Assembly: GCF_000020325.1 (NCBI RefSeq)
Contig: NC_010730.1
Location: forward strand, 1-64,000
Reading direction: 5' to 3'
DNA from: Sulfurihydrogenibium sp. YO3AOP1
Lineage (GTDB): Bacteria > Aquificota > Aquificia > Aquificales > Hydrogenothermaceae
DNA: 64,000 bases
Each line of letters begins with the position of its first letter. Position 1 is the stretch's first letter. Below the pieces are notes generated by a model. It was given only the letters and a program-made list of their open reading frames with translations, had not been told where the DNA came from and did no database searches. Of the stretch, positions 35,561 to 46,808 are shown piece by piece. The position numbers and the translations under genes were made by a program.

Positions 35561-38500
35561 ATGATTTGTAGAATTTTTGATGATTTTGGAACTCCACCAA
35601 GCAATAGTGAAAAATTGATTACAGTTGAAATAGATGGCAAAGAAGTATCAGTTCCAGAAAAAACATCTGTTTTAAGAGCTGCAAAAATGGCTGGTATAGA
35701 TATTCCAAAATTATGCTCCACAGACACACTTAAACCAGTTGGTTCATGTAGACTATGCATTGTAGAGATTGAAGGTAAAAAAGGATATCCGACAGCATGT
35801 ACAACCCCCGTTGAAGAAGGAATGAAAGTTAAAACGAATTCGGAAAAGATACAAAAATTAAGAAGAGGAATATTAGAACTATATATTTCAGACCATGCTT
35901 TAAGATGTGGAATATGTCCGGCAAATGGCTCGTGTGAACTTCAAAGGGCCTTAAGCTTGGTTGGTGTTAGAGAATTTAAATATAAAAAAGGATTAAATCA
36001 TTGTGATTTACCAGTGGACAATAGCAATCCATACTTTGTTTTTGACCCATCAAAATGTATTATGTGTTATAGATGTGTGGAGGCATGCAATGAAATTCAA
36101 GGAACATATGCTTTAGCAGTTGAAGGAAGAGGATTTAACTCTAAGATAAAACCCGGAATTGATGGGCTTTTTATAAATTCTGAATGCGTTTCCTGTGGAG
36201 CGTGTGTAATTAACTGTCCTACAGGAGCTCTTGTAGAGAAAAAAGTAGTTGAACATGGTAGAGGGAATAGATTTGTTAAAACTGTGTGTCCATACTGTGG
36301 CGTTGGATGTTCATTTTATGCCGAAGTCAGTGGAAATAACGTAATCAGAATGATTCCAGACAAAAAGGGTAAGGCCAATCAAGGCCATGCATGCATAAAA
36401 GGAAGATTTGCTTGGTATTATATATATTCAAAAGGCAGGATAACAAAGCCAATGATCCGTAAAGGCATTAATGAACCTTGGAGAGAATGCACATGGGAAG
36501 AGGTAATAAACTTTGTTGCTAACAAATTTAAGTCAATTCAGGAAAAATATGGTAGATATTCTATTGGGGCAGTTACTTCTTCAAGGTGTACAAACGAAGA
36601 AACATATTTATTGCAGAAACTTGTAAGAACTGCTTTTAGAAATAATAATGTTGATAACTGTGCCAGGGTATGCCACGCACCAACAGGATATGGCTTAAAA
36701 ACAGCATTTGGTACATCTGCCGGGACAAATGAGTTTAATTCAGTTTTAAAATCTGATGTAATAATGATAATTGGAGCAAATATTACAGAAGGTCATCCTG
36801 TTTTTGGTTCCTTAGTAAAAAGAAGAGTTAGAGATGGGGCTAAACTAATTGTAATAGACCCAAGAAAAATAGAGATTTCAGACTCTCCTCACGTTAAAGC
36901 TGACATCCATCTTCAGTTGAGACCGGGTTCAAATGTTCCGCTTTTAAATGCTATGGCTCATGTAATCATATCTGAGAATTTAGAAGATGAAGAATTTATA
37001 AAATCAAGATGTGATTTAGAAACATATGAAAGATGGAAAGAATTTATTTTAAAAGAAGAAAATTCGCCAGAATATGTAGAAAAAATAACAGGAGTACTTG
37101 CAAGTCAGATAAAAGAAGCTGCAAGATTGTACGCAAAAGCAGAAAAAGGGTCAATATACTATGGTCTTGGAATAACCGAACATACACAGGGAACAACAGC
37201 AGTTTATGCTTTAGCCAACCTTGCTATGATTACAGGTAACGTTGGAAGAGAGGGAACAGGTGTTAATCCTCTAAGAGGTCAAAACAACGTTCAAGGTTCT
37301 AATGATATGGGGTCATTTCCCCATGACCTAAGTGGATACAGACATGTTTCAGACCAGGCAACAAGAAAATTATTTGAAGAGGCATGGAATGTAGATATAG
37401 ACCCAGAACCCGGGTTAAGAATCCAAGATATGCTTCAGCTTGCAATAGATGGAAAATTTAAAGGTATTTATCTTCATGGTTTTGACCTAGTTCAATCGCT
37501 AACAGATACAAACTATGTTATTGAAGCATTAAAGTCAATGGAGTTAGTGGTTGTCCATGATTTATTTTTGAACGAGACAGCAAAGTATGCTCATGTATTC
37601 ATTCCTGGATGCTCTTTCTTAGAAAAAGAAGGGACGTTTACAAACGCTGAAAGAAGAGTTCAACTTCTTAAAAAAGTCATTAAACCTATGTGTGATAAAC
37701 AAGAGTGGGAGGTCTTTTGTGAAATAGCAAGAGTGATGGGATATGATATTAGCTATCAGAATTCTCAGGAGATCATGGAAGAAATATCGAAGCTAACCCT
37801 AACATACAACGGAATTACATATGAAAAATTGGAAAAGTTTGGAGGTATTCAATGGCCTTGCAATGAAAATGCTCCGTACGGCACTCCTACATTGCATAAA
37901 GATGGTTTTCTAATTGGAAAAGGAAAATTCTTTATTACTGGATACATTCCTTCAAAAGAAAAAATATCATCAAATTATCCATTGATTTTAACAACGGGAA
38001 GAAATCTATTTCAGTATAACGTTGGTACTAACACAAGAAGAACTTTTAATATCAATTTTTACAAAGAAGATATTTTAGAAATAAATCCAATGGACGCAAA
38101 AGCAAAAAATATAAAAGATGGAGATTATGTTAGATTAAAAGGTGAAAATGGTTCTATAGTAATAAAAGCAAAAATAACGGAAAGGGTTAGTCCCGGAGTG
38201 GTGTTTTCAACTTTCCATTTTCCTGAGACAAAAACAAATGTTCTAACAAAAAATAATTTTGATTGGGCAACACTATGTCCAGAGTATAAATTTACAGCTG
38301 TTGATGTTGAACCTATTGAAAAACCGATTTCAGAATCTGAGCCAGAATTAAAAGAATCGGGAGAAAATATAATCATTGATATGGCAAATAGAATTGGGTT
38401 ATTTTTTGAATTTTATGAAAAAGAAGACAGTATTAAAGCAATAGTTGATCACTTTAAAAAATTCTGGCATCCTTTGTTGAGAGAAAAATTAAAACAATTC

Positions 38501-38563
38501 AAAGATGATAAGGCTTTATTACAAATTGTTAAAGAAGCAATTGAAATTTTAGACAGCAATTAG
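35561..38563 (+). CDS. fdsA: NAD-dependent formate dehydrogenase alpha subunit fused to an FdsD-like tail
   Basis: The molybdenum or tungsten catalytic subunit, 1000 residues. An N-terminal [2Fe-2S] domain (C52, C63, C66, C80) is followed by cysteine-rich cluster motifs (C116-C125 and about 166-176, 209-219) and CPYCGVGC at 243-250. The bis-MGD domain has CARVCHAPTGYG with C371 as the metal ligand; it is Cys, not selenocysteine. Residues about 935-995 (DMANRIGLFFEFYEKEDSIK, IVDHFKKFWHPLLREKLKQ) look like FdsD, normally a separate delta subunit. The complex is probably cytosolic and reversible, CO2 reduction being possible in an autotroph. Confidence 0.92.
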   Translation: MICRIFDDFGTPPSNSEKLITVEIDGKEVSVPEKTSVLRAAKMAGIDIPKLCSTDTLKPVGSCRLCIVEIEGKKGYPTACTTPVEEGMKVKTNSEKIQKLRRGILELYISDHALRCGICPANGSCELQRALSLVGVREFKYKKGLNHCDLPVDNSNPYFVFDPSKCIMCYRCVEACNEIQGTYALAVEGRGFNSKIKPGIDGLFINSECVSCGACVINCPTGALVEKKVVEHGRGNRFVKTVCPYCGVGCSFYAEVSGNNVIRMIPDKKGKANQGHACIKGRFAWYYIYSKGRITKPMIRKGINEPWRECTWEEVINFVANKFKSIQEKYGRYSIGAVTSSRCTNEETYLLQKLVRTAFRNNNVDNCARVCHAPTGYGLKTAFGTSAGTNEFNSVLKSDVIMIIGANITEGHPVFGSLVKRRVRDGAKLIVIDPRKIEISDSPHVKADIHLQLRPGSNVPLLNAMAHVIISENLEDEEFIKSRCDLETYERWKEFILKEENSPEYVEKITGVLASQIKEAARLYAKAEKGSIYYGLGITEHTQGTTAVYALANLAMITGNVGREGTGVNPLRGQNNVQGSNDMGSFPHDLSGYRHVSDQATRKLFEEAWNVDIDPEPGLRIQDMLQLAIDGKFKGIYLHGFDLVQSLTDTNYVIEALKSMELVVVHDLFLNETAKYAHVFIPGCSFLEKEGTFTNAERRVQLLKKVIKPMCDKQEWEVFCEIARVMGYDISYQNSQEIMEEISKLTLTYNGITYEKLEKFGGIQWPCNENAPYGTPTLHKDGFLIGKGKFFITGYIPSKEKISSNYPLILTTGRNLFQYNVGTNTRRTFNINFYKEDILEINPMDAKAKNIKDGDYVRLKGENGSIVIKAKITERVSPGVVFSTFHFPETKTNVLTKNNFDWATLCPEYKFTAVDVEPIEKPISESEPELKESGENIIIDMANRIGLFFEFYEKEDSIKAIVDHFKKFWHPLLREKLKQFKDDKALLQIVKEAIEILDSN

Positions 38564-38607
38564 AAATTCATGAGAAATTATAACAAATATATGTATAGGT
38601 TATATAC

Positions 38608-39080
38608 AGCGGGATGAGAGATTTAAAAAAATCTAAGATTTTTCGCTGGCTGCAGAATGATAAACAAACTGACGGGCGATGTATACGGGCGATTCACGAA
38701 TCGTCTCTACTCACTTTTTATTTATTTAAATTTTATAAAAATTCCCAATTTCTCACCCCAATATTAGAAAAAAATTTTTGGTAAATTTCTGAGAGTGCTT
38801 TAAAATTTTAACTAATTCTAAAAATTAATTAATCTTTTGATCGTCATTCTGAGCGTAAGCGAAGAATCTCCTTTTTCCTCAATTTTTAAAAGAGGAGATC
38901 CTTCGGACAAAGTCCTCAGGATGACAGGAAAAGTTTGAATGATAAACATTAAAGGAAGATAACCTTATTCGTCATCATGAGTAAAGCGAAGAATCTCCTG
39001 TTTTTCTTACCTCTCACTTACTCACTTTCTCACCTTCTTTAGAAGAGTGGATCCTTCAGACTAAAGTCCTCAGGATGAAA
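38608..39080. repeat. Mosaic of dispersed repeats between fdsA and dapA
   Basis: The gap 38564-39140 has no gene. It contains AAGATTTTTCGCTGGCTGCA with GAATGA (about 38632-38660), a degenerate palindrome GCGATTCACGAATCGT at 38689-38704, GTCATTCTGAGCGTAAGCGA with AGAATCTCC (about 38844-38872), GAGGAGATCCTTCGG...GTCCTCAGGATGACAGG (about 38892-38928), and a further pair at about 38970-39076. The stretch GTTTGAATGATAAACATTAA at about 38933-38952 recurs beside the IS481-type element at about 53678. Confidence 0.75.
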
Positions 39081-39140
39081 AGCAAAGGTAAAGATACTTT
39101 ACACATACGTTATATAACTTGCAGGAATTTTATAACATCC

Positions 39141-40022
39141 TCACTTTATTAACGAATGTTTTCTGAGAACTTCCTTTAATTTCTCTTCATTAGATTTAGA
39201 CATTGTATAAAGTGGAAGTCTTAATTCTAAGCTTTCAATTAAGCCCATGAGATATGCAGCTGTTTTTATAGGAATTGGGTTTGTCTCAATGAATAAAACT
39301 TTAAATAAATCCCAATACTGATTGTGAATTTTTTTAGCCTCTTCAAACTTTCCTTCCAATGCAAGCTTGCACATCTGAGATATTTCTTTTGGAATTATGT
39401 TGTTAGCTACAGATATAACACCTTTTGCACCTACTGCCATCATCGGTAGTGTTAATGCATCATCTCCGGATAATATTAAAACATCTTCATTTGTCAAGGA
39501 TATAGTTTCTGAAACTCTCGCTACATTACCTGTTGCTTCTTTTATTCCAATAACGTTTGGAAAGTCACCATACAATCTTGCAAATGTTTCAGGTAGCATA
39601 TCGACGCCGGTTCTTGATGGTATGTTGTATAAAATTAGTGGTATGTTTGTTTCTTCTGCAATTGCTTTGAAATGTTGATATATACCTTCTTGTGTTGGTT
39701 TGTTGTAGTACGGGACAACTTGCAGTGAAGCATCAGCCCCTACTTTTTCTGCAAACTTTGTCAGAGTAATGGCTTCATGAGTTGAGTTTGCACCGGTACC
39801 GGCAATTATTGGAATTCTTTTGTTTGAATACCCAACCGCAAGTTCTATTAGTAATTCATGTTCTTCGTATGTTAAAGTAGGAGATTCTCCTGTTGTTCCT
39901 GCTACAACTATAGCATCTGTTCCATTTTCTATATGAAATTCTATTAATCTTTTTAATCCTTGTCTATCAAGCGTACCATCTTTAAATGGAGTAATTAAAG
40001 CAACAACAGAGCCATAAAACAT
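39141..40022 (-). CDS. dapA: 4-hydroxy-tetrahydrodipicolinate synthase
   Basis: Condenses pyruvate and aspartate semialdehyde in the lysine and meso-diaminopimelate pathway. In its 293 residues the N-terminal GSVVALITPFKDG, GTTGESPTLTYEEH (about 43-56), YYNKPTQEGIYQHF, and YNIPSRTG are DapA signatures. The Schiff-base lysine is in VIGIKEATGN. It is monocistronic on the minus strand, divergent from tsaE. Confidence 0.97.
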   Translation of the reverse strand: MFYGSVVALITPFKDGTLDRQGLKRLIEFHIENGTDAIVVAGTTGESPTLTYEEHELLIELAVGYSNKRIPIIAGTGANSTHEAITLTKFAEKVGADASLQVVPYYNKPTQEGIYQHFKAIAEETNIPLILYNIPSRTGVDMLPETFARLYGDFPNVIGIKEATGNVARVSETISLTNEDVLILSGDDALTLPMMAVGAKGVISVANNIIPKEISQMCKLALEGKFEEAKKIHNQYWDLFKVLFIETNPIPIKTAAYLMGLIESLELRLPLYTMSKSNEEKLKEVLRKHSLIK

Positions 40023-40094
40023 AATAAAAAGCCTCCCGATTTGAAATGTTAAAATAATTATAACTTATTCTATAAACATTTTTTAAGGTTTTTA

Positions 40095-40490
40095 ATGGAA
40101 AGAATCATAGTAAAGAATTTAGAAGAATTAGATAAGCTAACAAAAGAGATTGCCAAAAATCTAAAAGGAAATGAGATAATACTCCTTGAAGGAGACCTTG
40201 GAGCTGGCAAAACTACTTTTACAAAGTATTTACTAAAAAATCTTGGAGTTGATGAGCATATAACCTCTCCAACCTTTACAGTCATGAATCAATACGAAAG
40301 TCCAAATTTTGATATCTATCACATTGATATGTATAGAGTTAATGATATTGATATTTCTGATTTAATTGGCAATGGTTTAATCGTTATTGAATGGCCAAAA
40401 ATCGAGATAAGATGCGATGATTGTAAAGTTATAAAAATAAAGATTGAGCCATTAGAAGATGATTCTCGTATTTTTGAGATTAATCAATAG
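40095..40490 (+). CDS. tsaE: tRNA threonylcarbamoyladenosine biosynthesis ATPase TsaE
   Basis: The ATPase that supports t6A synthesis on tRNAs reading ANN codons, with TsaB, TsaC and TsaD. The 131 residues have the P-loop LEGDLGAGKTTFTKYLL (about 33-49) and the conserved SPTFTVMNQYE and IYHIDMYR segments. It is slightly short for the family (about 140-160) but has all key motifs. Partner genes are not in the window. Confidence 0.93.
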   Translation: MERIIVKNLEELDKLTKEIAKNLKGNEIILLEGDLGAGKTTFTKYLLKNLGVDEHITSPTFTVMNQYESPNFDIYHIDMYRVNDIDISDLIGNGLIVIEWPKIEIRCDDCKVIKIKIEPLEDDSRIFEINQ

Positions 40491-40607
40491 AGCTTGGTAA
40501 TGAGAAGGTAAGAAGCGAGAGGTGAAAATTATTTTAAAATTTTTTACACATAACGGATCACACATCGCTTTGTATTTCACTTTTCAAACATAACCTGTTA
40601 TTTCTTT

Positions 40608-40640
40608 GTCATCTTGAACAGAGTGAAGGATCTCTTTTTT
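40608..40640. repeat. Single dispersed repeat unit
   Basis: GTCATCTTGAACAGAGTGAA followed by GGATCTCTTTTTTT, in the 599-base gene-free gap 40491-41089. The gap also holds a GTGAG-type run near 40500-40525 and a transposase remnant at 40892-41005; I see nothing else in it. Confidence 0.7.
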
Positions 40641-40891
40641 TACAATAAATGCTTTGTCCAATAATAAAGGATCATAAGTTTATTTTTTCTATATACATTT
40701 TATTGCTTTCCTTTAACTATTATACACTATCTAACAACTACTCATTATTAAAGACCTATTAATAAGCATAGTTTTTAAAAATATCTCGGTTTTTAATATT
40801 CTCTAATTTCCTACTTACAACAAAAAAATGGTTTTGAAAGAGATTGTAAGGATAAATACTTACGAAATAACAAAAGAGGTTGCTAAAATTG

Positions 40892-41005
40892 CATGGTGTA
40901 AGTAAGGGTATCTATATCTGCTATCTAAAAGAGCTTGAATTTAGGTATAACTTTAGAGATAATATTGATGATAGTTTATATAAATGTTTAGGTAGAATAA
41001 ATTGA
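40892..41005 (+). pseudogene. 3' remnant of an IS1595/ISXO2-like transposase
   Basis: One frame reads HGVSKGIYICYLKELEF then RYNFRDNIDDSLYKCLGRI and a stop. YLxEFxFRYNxR is the typical C-terminal end of IS1595/ISXO2-type transposases. Only this last 37-codon piece is left and no start precedes it, so it is a relic. Confidence 0.6.
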
Positions 41006-41089
41006 GGAGTTATCTATACTTATGTCAGAAAATGAGGGAGGAAGGTAATTTTTAAATAAAGCAAAAATTTCATAGAGGGCATAAAAACC

Positions 41090-41947
41090 ATGGAACAAAA
41101 AATAACATTAATTGATGCATGTATAGCTTTCCTTAATGCTGGAGATTATGAAAAAGCTATAGAGGTCGGCAAATTAGCCGTTGAAAAATACCCTGATAAT
41201 CTAGTGGCCTATCTTTGCTTAGGAGAAGCTTATTACCGTACTTTAAAACTTGATGCCGCTTATGAAATTTTTAAAAAAGCAGAAAGTTTAACAAACAAAA
41301 AAGAAAATCTAATGCAAATTTACAGTAGAATTGGTCAGATTTTAGAGAATATGAATAACTTAGATGATGCGCTTACATACTACAATAAAAGTTTAAGTTT
41401 AGCAAAAGAATTAGGTGATACAGATATACAGGCTATTGCACTAAAAGGCATTGCTAGTATATATCATCAAAAAGGAGAACTAGATAAAGCTTTAGGTCAT
41501 TGCCAAGAGTATTTAAGTTTAGAAAAAAACGAAAAAGGAAAACCGATTGTCTATAACAATATTGGCAGTATATATTACGAAAAAGGTAATTACCAAAAGG
41601 CTATCGAGAACTATTAAAAGGCTATTGAAGTAGCTGAGAGATATAAAGATTATTTTAATGTTTCTTTTTCTAAGTTGAACCTTGGGGAAGTCTATAGAGA
41701 TATGAAAGATTATAAAAATGCAGAAAAGTATCTTTCTGAAGGGCTTGAAGGTGTAAAAAGAGCAGGAGATGAATATTTCGAAGCAAAAGGTTATAGTTAT
41801 TTTGGAGATCTTTACAGAGACAAAGGAGACAAAGAAACGGCACGAGATTACTATACTCGTGCATATAATCTTTTTAAATCTATCGGGGCAGAAAAAAATG
41901 CTAAAGATGTTTTAAATGAAGCGAAAAAATTAGATAAATCAATCTAA
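41090..41947 (+). pseudogene. TPR-repeat protein gene with an internal in-frame stop
   Basis: The reading frame from 41090 runs to a TAA at 41615-41617 (175 codons, ending KAIENY). The same frame resumes at once with KAIEVAERYKDYFNVSFSK and continues to the stop at 41947. The two parts together make one TPR protein of about 285 residues, with helix pairs such as DYEKAIEVGKLAVEKYPDN, YYEKGNYQKAIENY and YFGDLYRDKGDKETARDYYT. The stop lies inside a TPR helix, so a single nonsense change in a once-intact gene is the simplest reading. A separate short product from an ATG at 41675 is possible. Function unknown beyond protein-protein interaction. Confidence 0.8.
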
Positions 41948-42075
41948 TTATCTTATCCCTGCCAGTTGGTAAGAGGTTTTCTCAATCATAATCAAAACTT
42001 TTTTAAAGTGTTTGTAGGACTCTTACAATTACTTTCAAAATCTGAGAGTGTTCCAAAATTCTCGTAAGCTTACCT

Positions 42076-42275
42076 TTTCCTGTCATCCTGAGGCTGTAAG
42101 CCGAAGGATCTCCTCTTTTAAAATAAGGAAAAATGAGATTCTTCGCTAACGCTCAGAATGACACCATTGGGTCGTTCTTTGTCATCCTGAACGAAGTGAA
42201 GGATCTCATGTTTTAATGTGTTTTAAAAGGAAGGAAACAATAACAGGAGATTCTTCGCTGGCTGCAGAATGACGA
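42076..42275. repeat. Dispersed repeat block upstream of recN
   Basis: The gap 41948-42391 has no gene. It contains TGTCATCCTGAGGCTGTAAG with CCGAAGGATCTCC (about 42081-42114), AGATTCTTCGCTAACGCTCA and GAATGAC (about 42133-42160), GTCATCCTGAACGAAGTGAA with GGATCTC (about 42181-42207), and AGATTCTTCGCTGGCTGCAG and AATGAC (about 42249-42275). TATAAT at 42350-42355 is a likely recN -10. Confidence 0.8.
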
Positions 42276-42391
42276 TGTGGATTTTTGGAACACTCTTTTT
42301 AAAATCTTGAAAAACTATCAGACAAGAATAATTTAAAAATTCACTATGTTATAATTTAAAATTGAGACTTTAAAATCAAACGGGGTATTAC

Positions 42392-43990
42392 TTGCTTTCA
42401 GAGATTAGAATTAAAAAATTCCTTTATTTAAAAGATATTGAGATTTCCCTTTCTGATAGACTAAATGTTTTTACCGGTGAGACTGGCGTTGGTAAATCTC
42501 TAATCATTGATGCTATATCGTTTGTTCTTGGAGAGAGAGGAAGCTTTGAAGAGAATGATTATGTTGAGCTGATGTTTGAAGCTGACAATCAGTATGCAGA
42601 AGATGGAATTTTGATTCTTGCACGGCAGGTAAAAAATGGGAGAAATATATATTATCTAAACGGAAGAAAGGTTGTTAAATCTATCATTGATGAGATTTCT
42701 CAAAACCTTATAGAGATTCACGGACAGCATGCAAGCCAAAAGCTTTTTGATGCAGACTATCAAAGAGAAATATTTGATAAATTTGCAAAAGCAGAAGATA
42801 AACTTGAAGAGTTTCAAAAGTTATATTCAGAGTATATAAAAGTCAAAAAAGAGTATGAAGATATTTTATCAAAGCAGGCAGAAAATCAAAGAAAGATTGA
42901 TTTTTTAACATTTCAGATAAACGAGCTTTCATCTGCAAACATAAAGCCCGGAGAAAAACACAAGCTTGAAGAGGAATATAGATATTTATCAAATATAGCA
43001 CTTATAAAAGAGGTTGTAGAGCTTTCTAAAAGTGTTTTATCGATTCAAGACAACAGCGTTTTATCAAATTTAAGCTTGGTGATAAAAAATATCTCAAAAA
43101 TTTCTGATTTGAGTGAGAGTTTAAATAAAGTTTTACAAAATCTTGAAGAAGCTAAAGCCTTGATTGAAGATGCTTTTTATAAGCTTGAAGATACAGATTT
43201 TTATGCAGATGATTATAAGCTTAGAGAGATTGAAGAAAGACTAAATCTTATAAATGACTTAGAGAGAAAGTATCATGTTGAAGCTGATGAGATGCCAAAC
43301 TTTTTGGAGAGTTTAAATGGTGAGCTTTCTACACTTATGAGCTTGGAAGACAAACTGCCTGAGCTTGAAGAGAGGTTAAAAACATTAGAAAATAAGATTA
43401 ATCAGTTAGCGGATGAAATTTCAAGCATTAGAAAAAGCAAAGTAAGTGAGTTTGAAGACTTAGTGGTTGAAGGTTTAAAGGATTTGGCGTTTAAAACACC
43501 TATTTTTAAGGTTAAGATAGAAGAAAAGCCAATAGACAAATACGGAAAAGATAAGATAACTTTTTATTTTTCTGCAAACTTAGGATTTGAACCAAGACCG
43601 CTTTCAGAGGTTGCATCCGGCGGTGAAATTTCAAGAATCTCTTTAATATTAAAACTAATATCAAAAAAATCTGTTAAAACCTTAATCTTTGATGAGATAG
43701 ACACAGGAATTGGCGGAAAAACAGCTATAGAGATGGCTAAAAAATTAAAAGAGCTGTCAAAAGATTTTCAGGTTATTTTAATCACTCACCTTCCACAGAT
43801 TGCAGTAGTTGGAGATAGACATTTTTACATCAGCAAAGAGATTGAAGACGGTAAAACGGTTGCAAAGGTAAGTCTTCTTGAAGAAGACAGAAGTCATGAA
43901 ATAGCAAGAATGCTTACAGGAATGATTGATGAAAATTCTTTAAGTTTAGCAAAACAGCTTTTGAAAGAAGAAGAGAAATGGACAAGATAG
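42392..43990 (+). CDS. recN: DNA repair protein RecN
   Basis: An SMC-like ATPase in double-strand break repair. In its 532 residues the N-terminal Walker A is [16 protein letters not shown] (about 28-43), followed by a central coiled coil (about 150-370). The C-terminal signature [19 protein letters not shown] and Walker [15 protein letters not shown] complete the ATPase, with [15 protein letters not shown] typical of RecN. The start is a TTG at 42392, as no ATG precedes the conserved N-terminus. It overlaps uvrA by 13 bases, coupling two repair genes. Confidence 0.96.
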   Translation: MLSEIRIKKFLYLKDIEISLSDRLNVFTGETGVGKSLIIDAISFVLGERGSFEENDYVELMFEADNQYAEDGILILARQVKNGRNIYYLNGRKVVKSIIDEISQNLIEIHGQHASQKLFDADYQREIFDKFAKAEDKLEEFQKLYSEYIKVKKEYEDILSKQAENQRKIDFLTFQINELSSANIKPGEKHKLEEEYRYLSNIALIKEVVELSKSVLSIQDNSVLSNLSLVIKNISKISDLSESLNKVLQNLEEAKALIEDAFYKLEDTDFYADDYKLREIEERLNLINDLERKYHVEADEMPNFLESLNGELSTLMSLEDKLPELEERLKTLENKINQLADEISSIRKSKVSEFEDLVVEGLKDLAFKTPIFKVKIEEKPIDKYGKDKITFYFSANLGFEPRPLSEVASGGEISRISLILKLISKKSVKTLIFDEIDTGIGGKTAIEMAKKLKELSKDFQVILITHLPQIAVVGDRHFYISKEIEDGKTVAKVSLLEEDRSHEIARMLTGMIDENSLSLAKQLLKEEEKWTR

Positions 43991-46740
43991 TAATTCATGG
44001 TGCAAGACAACATAACTTAAAAAATATAGATTTAGAACTGCCAAAGAATAAATTAATAGTTATCACCGGACCATCTGGCTCCGGGAAATCTTCATTGGCT
44101 TTTGATACGATTTATGCAGAAGGTCAAAGAAGATATGTAGAAAGCCTGTCAGCTTATGCAAGACAGTTTCTTGGAGTAATGGAAAAACCTGATGTAGATA
44201 GTATAGAAGGACTATCTCCCGCAATAGCAATAGACCAAAAAACCACATCTAAAAATCCACGTTCAACAGTTGGAACAATAACAGAAATTTATGATTATTT
44301 AAGACTCTTATTTGCAAGGGCAGGAAAACCACACTGTCCGGAATGTGGGGTTGAAATCTCATCCCAATCTGCACAAGAAATATCAGAAAGTATAATGTCT
44401 TTGCCGGAGGGAACAAAAATACAGATAATCGCACCAATCATTAGGGGACAAAAAGGAGAGCATAAAGACACCTTAGAAAAGTTAAAAAGGCTTGGATATC
44501 CAAGATTAAGAATAGATGGAGAAGTGTATCTTACAGAAGAAGTTCCAAAGCTTGATAAAAACAAAAAACATACGATTGAAGTTGTAATAGATAGAATTGT
44601 TATAAAAGAAGGTTCAAGAACAAGAGTTAATGACTCTGTGGAGCAGGCTTTAAAGCTTTCCGATGGACTTGTGGTTGTAAATCTTGTAGATGAAGGTAAA
44701 GATATTATTTACAGTGAAAAGTTTGCATGTCCTATTCATAACTTCTCCATTCCTGAGCTTTCGCCAAGACTTTTTTCTTTTAACAGTCCTTATGGAGCGT
44801 GTCCAACCTGTAAAGGTCTTGGAGTTATTCATAAAATTGATGAAAATCTTTTAATAGATGAAGAAAGAGTAGCCACAGAAGCTTTTAGAATAGCCGAGAA
44901 TATCTCTTTTAAATACATAAAAGCAATGGTTAGCGATTATTTAACTTTTAATAGAATTCCAAGGCTTAAAAAATTCAAAGAACTGCCACAGCATGTAAAG
45001 GAAGAGATTCTTTATGGTAATGGATATTTTGAAGGTGTAATTCCACACCTTGAAAGAAAATTCTTAGAAACAGATAACGAAAAATACAGAGAAGAAATAG
45101 GGAAATACATTAAAGAAATTCAATGTCCGGAGTGTAAAGGTGCAAGGTTAAGAAAAGAAGCATTAACTGTACTTGTCAACGGCAAGAATATTTACGATGT
45201 TGTAAAAATGGATATAGCCAAAGCTTTTGAGTTTTTCCAAGAGTATGAGAGCGTACCGAAAACAGAAAAAGAAAAATTAATCTCAGAAAAGATTGTAAAA
45301 GAGATAAAAGAAAGATTAAAGTTTTTATTAGATGTTGGACTTGATTATCTAACCCTTGACAGGACGGCTACAACTTTAAGCGGTGGAGAATCTCAAAGAA
45401 TTAGACTTGCTACTCAAATAGGCTCTAAATTGTCGGGTGTTTTATACGTTCTTGATGAGCCATCCATAGGACTTCATCCAAGAGATACAGAAAAGCTAAT
45501 CAATACATTAAAAGAGCTTAGAGACCTTGGAAACACTGTTATAGTAGTAGAACATGACCCGGAGACTATTGAAGAGGCAGATTATATTGTTGATATTGGA
45601 CCGGGTAGTGGTGTATACGGTGGCTATATTACAGCAGTTGGAACTGTTGAAGAGATAAAAAATAACCCAAATTCATTAACAGGTAAATATTTAAGCGGAA
45701 AGCTAAAAATTCCACTGCCGGCAAAAAGAAGACCCCCAAATGATAATAAATACTTAATCATTCATGGTGCAAAAGAGCATAATCTAAAAAATATAGATGT
45801 AAAAATTCCACTTGGATTGTTTGTGGCTATTACAGGAGTATCAGGAAGCGGAAAATCAACGCTGATATACGATATCTTATGGCAAGCAGCTAAAAACAGA
45901 TTCCATGGGTCAAACGAATACGTAGGCAAGCATGAAAAAATAGAAGGATGGGAGCATATAGACAAAGTTATAAACGTAGACCAATCACCCATAGGAAGAA
46001 CGCCAAGGTCAAACCCGGCAACCTACACAAAAGTTTTTGACTTAATAAGAGAGCTTTACGCATCTACTCCTGAGGCAAAAATAAGAGGATACGACCCAGG
46101 AAGGTTTTCTTTTAACGTAAAAGGAGGAAGATGTGAAGCATGCCAAGGTGAAGGCGTAGTTAAAATTGAGATGCACTTTCTGCCGGATATATACGTAACC
46201 TGTGAAGTTTGCGGTGGAAAAAGATACAACAAAGAAACTTTATCGGTTTTATACAAAGGAAAAAGTATTGCAGATGTTCTTGATATGACAGTTGCAGAAG
46301 CTTTGGAATTTTTTGAAAATATTCCATCTATTAGAAACAAATTAAAACTTTTGCACGATGTGGGTCTTGATTATATAAAACTTGGACAACCAGCAACCAC
46401 GTTGAGCGGAGGAGAAGCTCAAAGAATAAAACTTTCAAGAGAACTGTCAAAGAGAGATACAGGGAAAACTCTTTACCTGTTAGATGAACCAACAACAGGT
46501 TTGCATTCTCATGATGTAGCAAAGCTAATACAGGTTTTAAATAAGCTTGTAGAAAAGGGTAACACTGTTGTTGTGATAGAACATAATCTTGATGTTATAA
46601 AGTGTGCAGATTGGATTATAGACCTTGGGCCAGAAGGCGGTGATAGAGGTGGTTATATTGTTGCAGAAGGAACGCCAGACATGGTTGCAAACAATGAAAA
46701 ATCTTATACAGGAAAGTTTTTGAAAAAGTATTTAAAGTAG
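43978..46740 (+). CDS. uvrA: Excinuclease ABC subunit A
   Basis: The damage-recognition ATPase of nucleotide excision repair. The 920 residues are within the family range. Two ABC ATPase halves are seen: Walker [21 protein letters not shown] (about 32-51) and [16 protein letters not shown] (about 621-636). Signatures [17 protein letters not shown] and [16 protein letters not shown] are present. Zinc-finger cysteines are CPECG (about 118), CPTCKG, CPECKG and the C-terminal [14 protein letters not shown]. UvrB and UvrC are not here. Confidence 0.98.
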   Translation: MDKIVIHGARQHNLKNIDLELPKNKLIVITGPSGSGKSSLAFDTIYAEGQRRYVESLSAYARQFLGVMEKPDVDSIEGLSPAIAIDQKTTSKNPRSTVGTITEIYDYLRLLFARAGKPHCPECGVEISSQSAQEISESIMSLPEGTKIQIIAPIIRGQKGEHKDTLEKLKRLGYPRLRIDGEVYLTEEVPKLDKNKKHTIEVVIDRIVIKEGSRTRVNDSVEQALKLSDGLVVVNLVDEGKDIIYSEKFACPIHNFSIPELSPRLFSFNSPYGACPTCKGLGVIHKIDENLLIDEERVATEAFRIAENISFKYIKAMVSDYLTFNRIPRLKKFKELPQHVKEEILYGNGYFEGVIPHLERKFLETDNEKYREEIGKYIKEIQCPECKGARLRKEALTVLVNGKNIYDVVKMDIAKAFEFFQEYESVPKTEKEKLISEKIVKEIKERLKFLLDVGLDYLTLDRTATTLSGGESQRIRLATQIGSKLSGVLYVLDEPSIGLHPRDTEKLINTLKELRDLGNTVIVVEHDPETIEEADYIVDIGPGSGVYGGYITAVGTVEEIKNNPNSLTGKYLSGKLKIPLPAKRRPPNDNKYLIIHGAKEHNLKNIDVKIPLGLFVAITGVSGSGKSTLIYDILWQAAKNRFHGSNEYVGKHEKIEGWEHIDKVINVDQSPIGRTPRSNPATYTKVFDLIRELYASTPEAKIRGYDPGRFSFNVKGGRCEACQGEGVVKIEMHFLPDIYVTCEVCGGKRYNKETLSVLYKGKSIADVLDMTVAEALEFFENIPSIRNKLKLLHDVGLDYIKLGQPATTLSGGEAQRIKLSRELSKRDTGKTLYLLDEPTTGLHSHDVAKLIQVLNKLVEKGNTVVVIEHNLDVIKCADWIIDLGPEGGDRGGYIVAEGTPDMVANNEKSYTGKFLKKYLK

Positions 46741-46808
46741 AAATAAGAAATAATAGGTGGGGGTGCTTTAAAATTTTAACCAAGTCTAAAAATTAATTTA
46801 ACCTTTTG

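Noticed and set aside
36290-38563. Selenocysteine in the formate dehydrogenase
   Set aside because: The metal ligand position in CARVCHAP is a Cys codon, and no in-frame TGA interrupts the gene.
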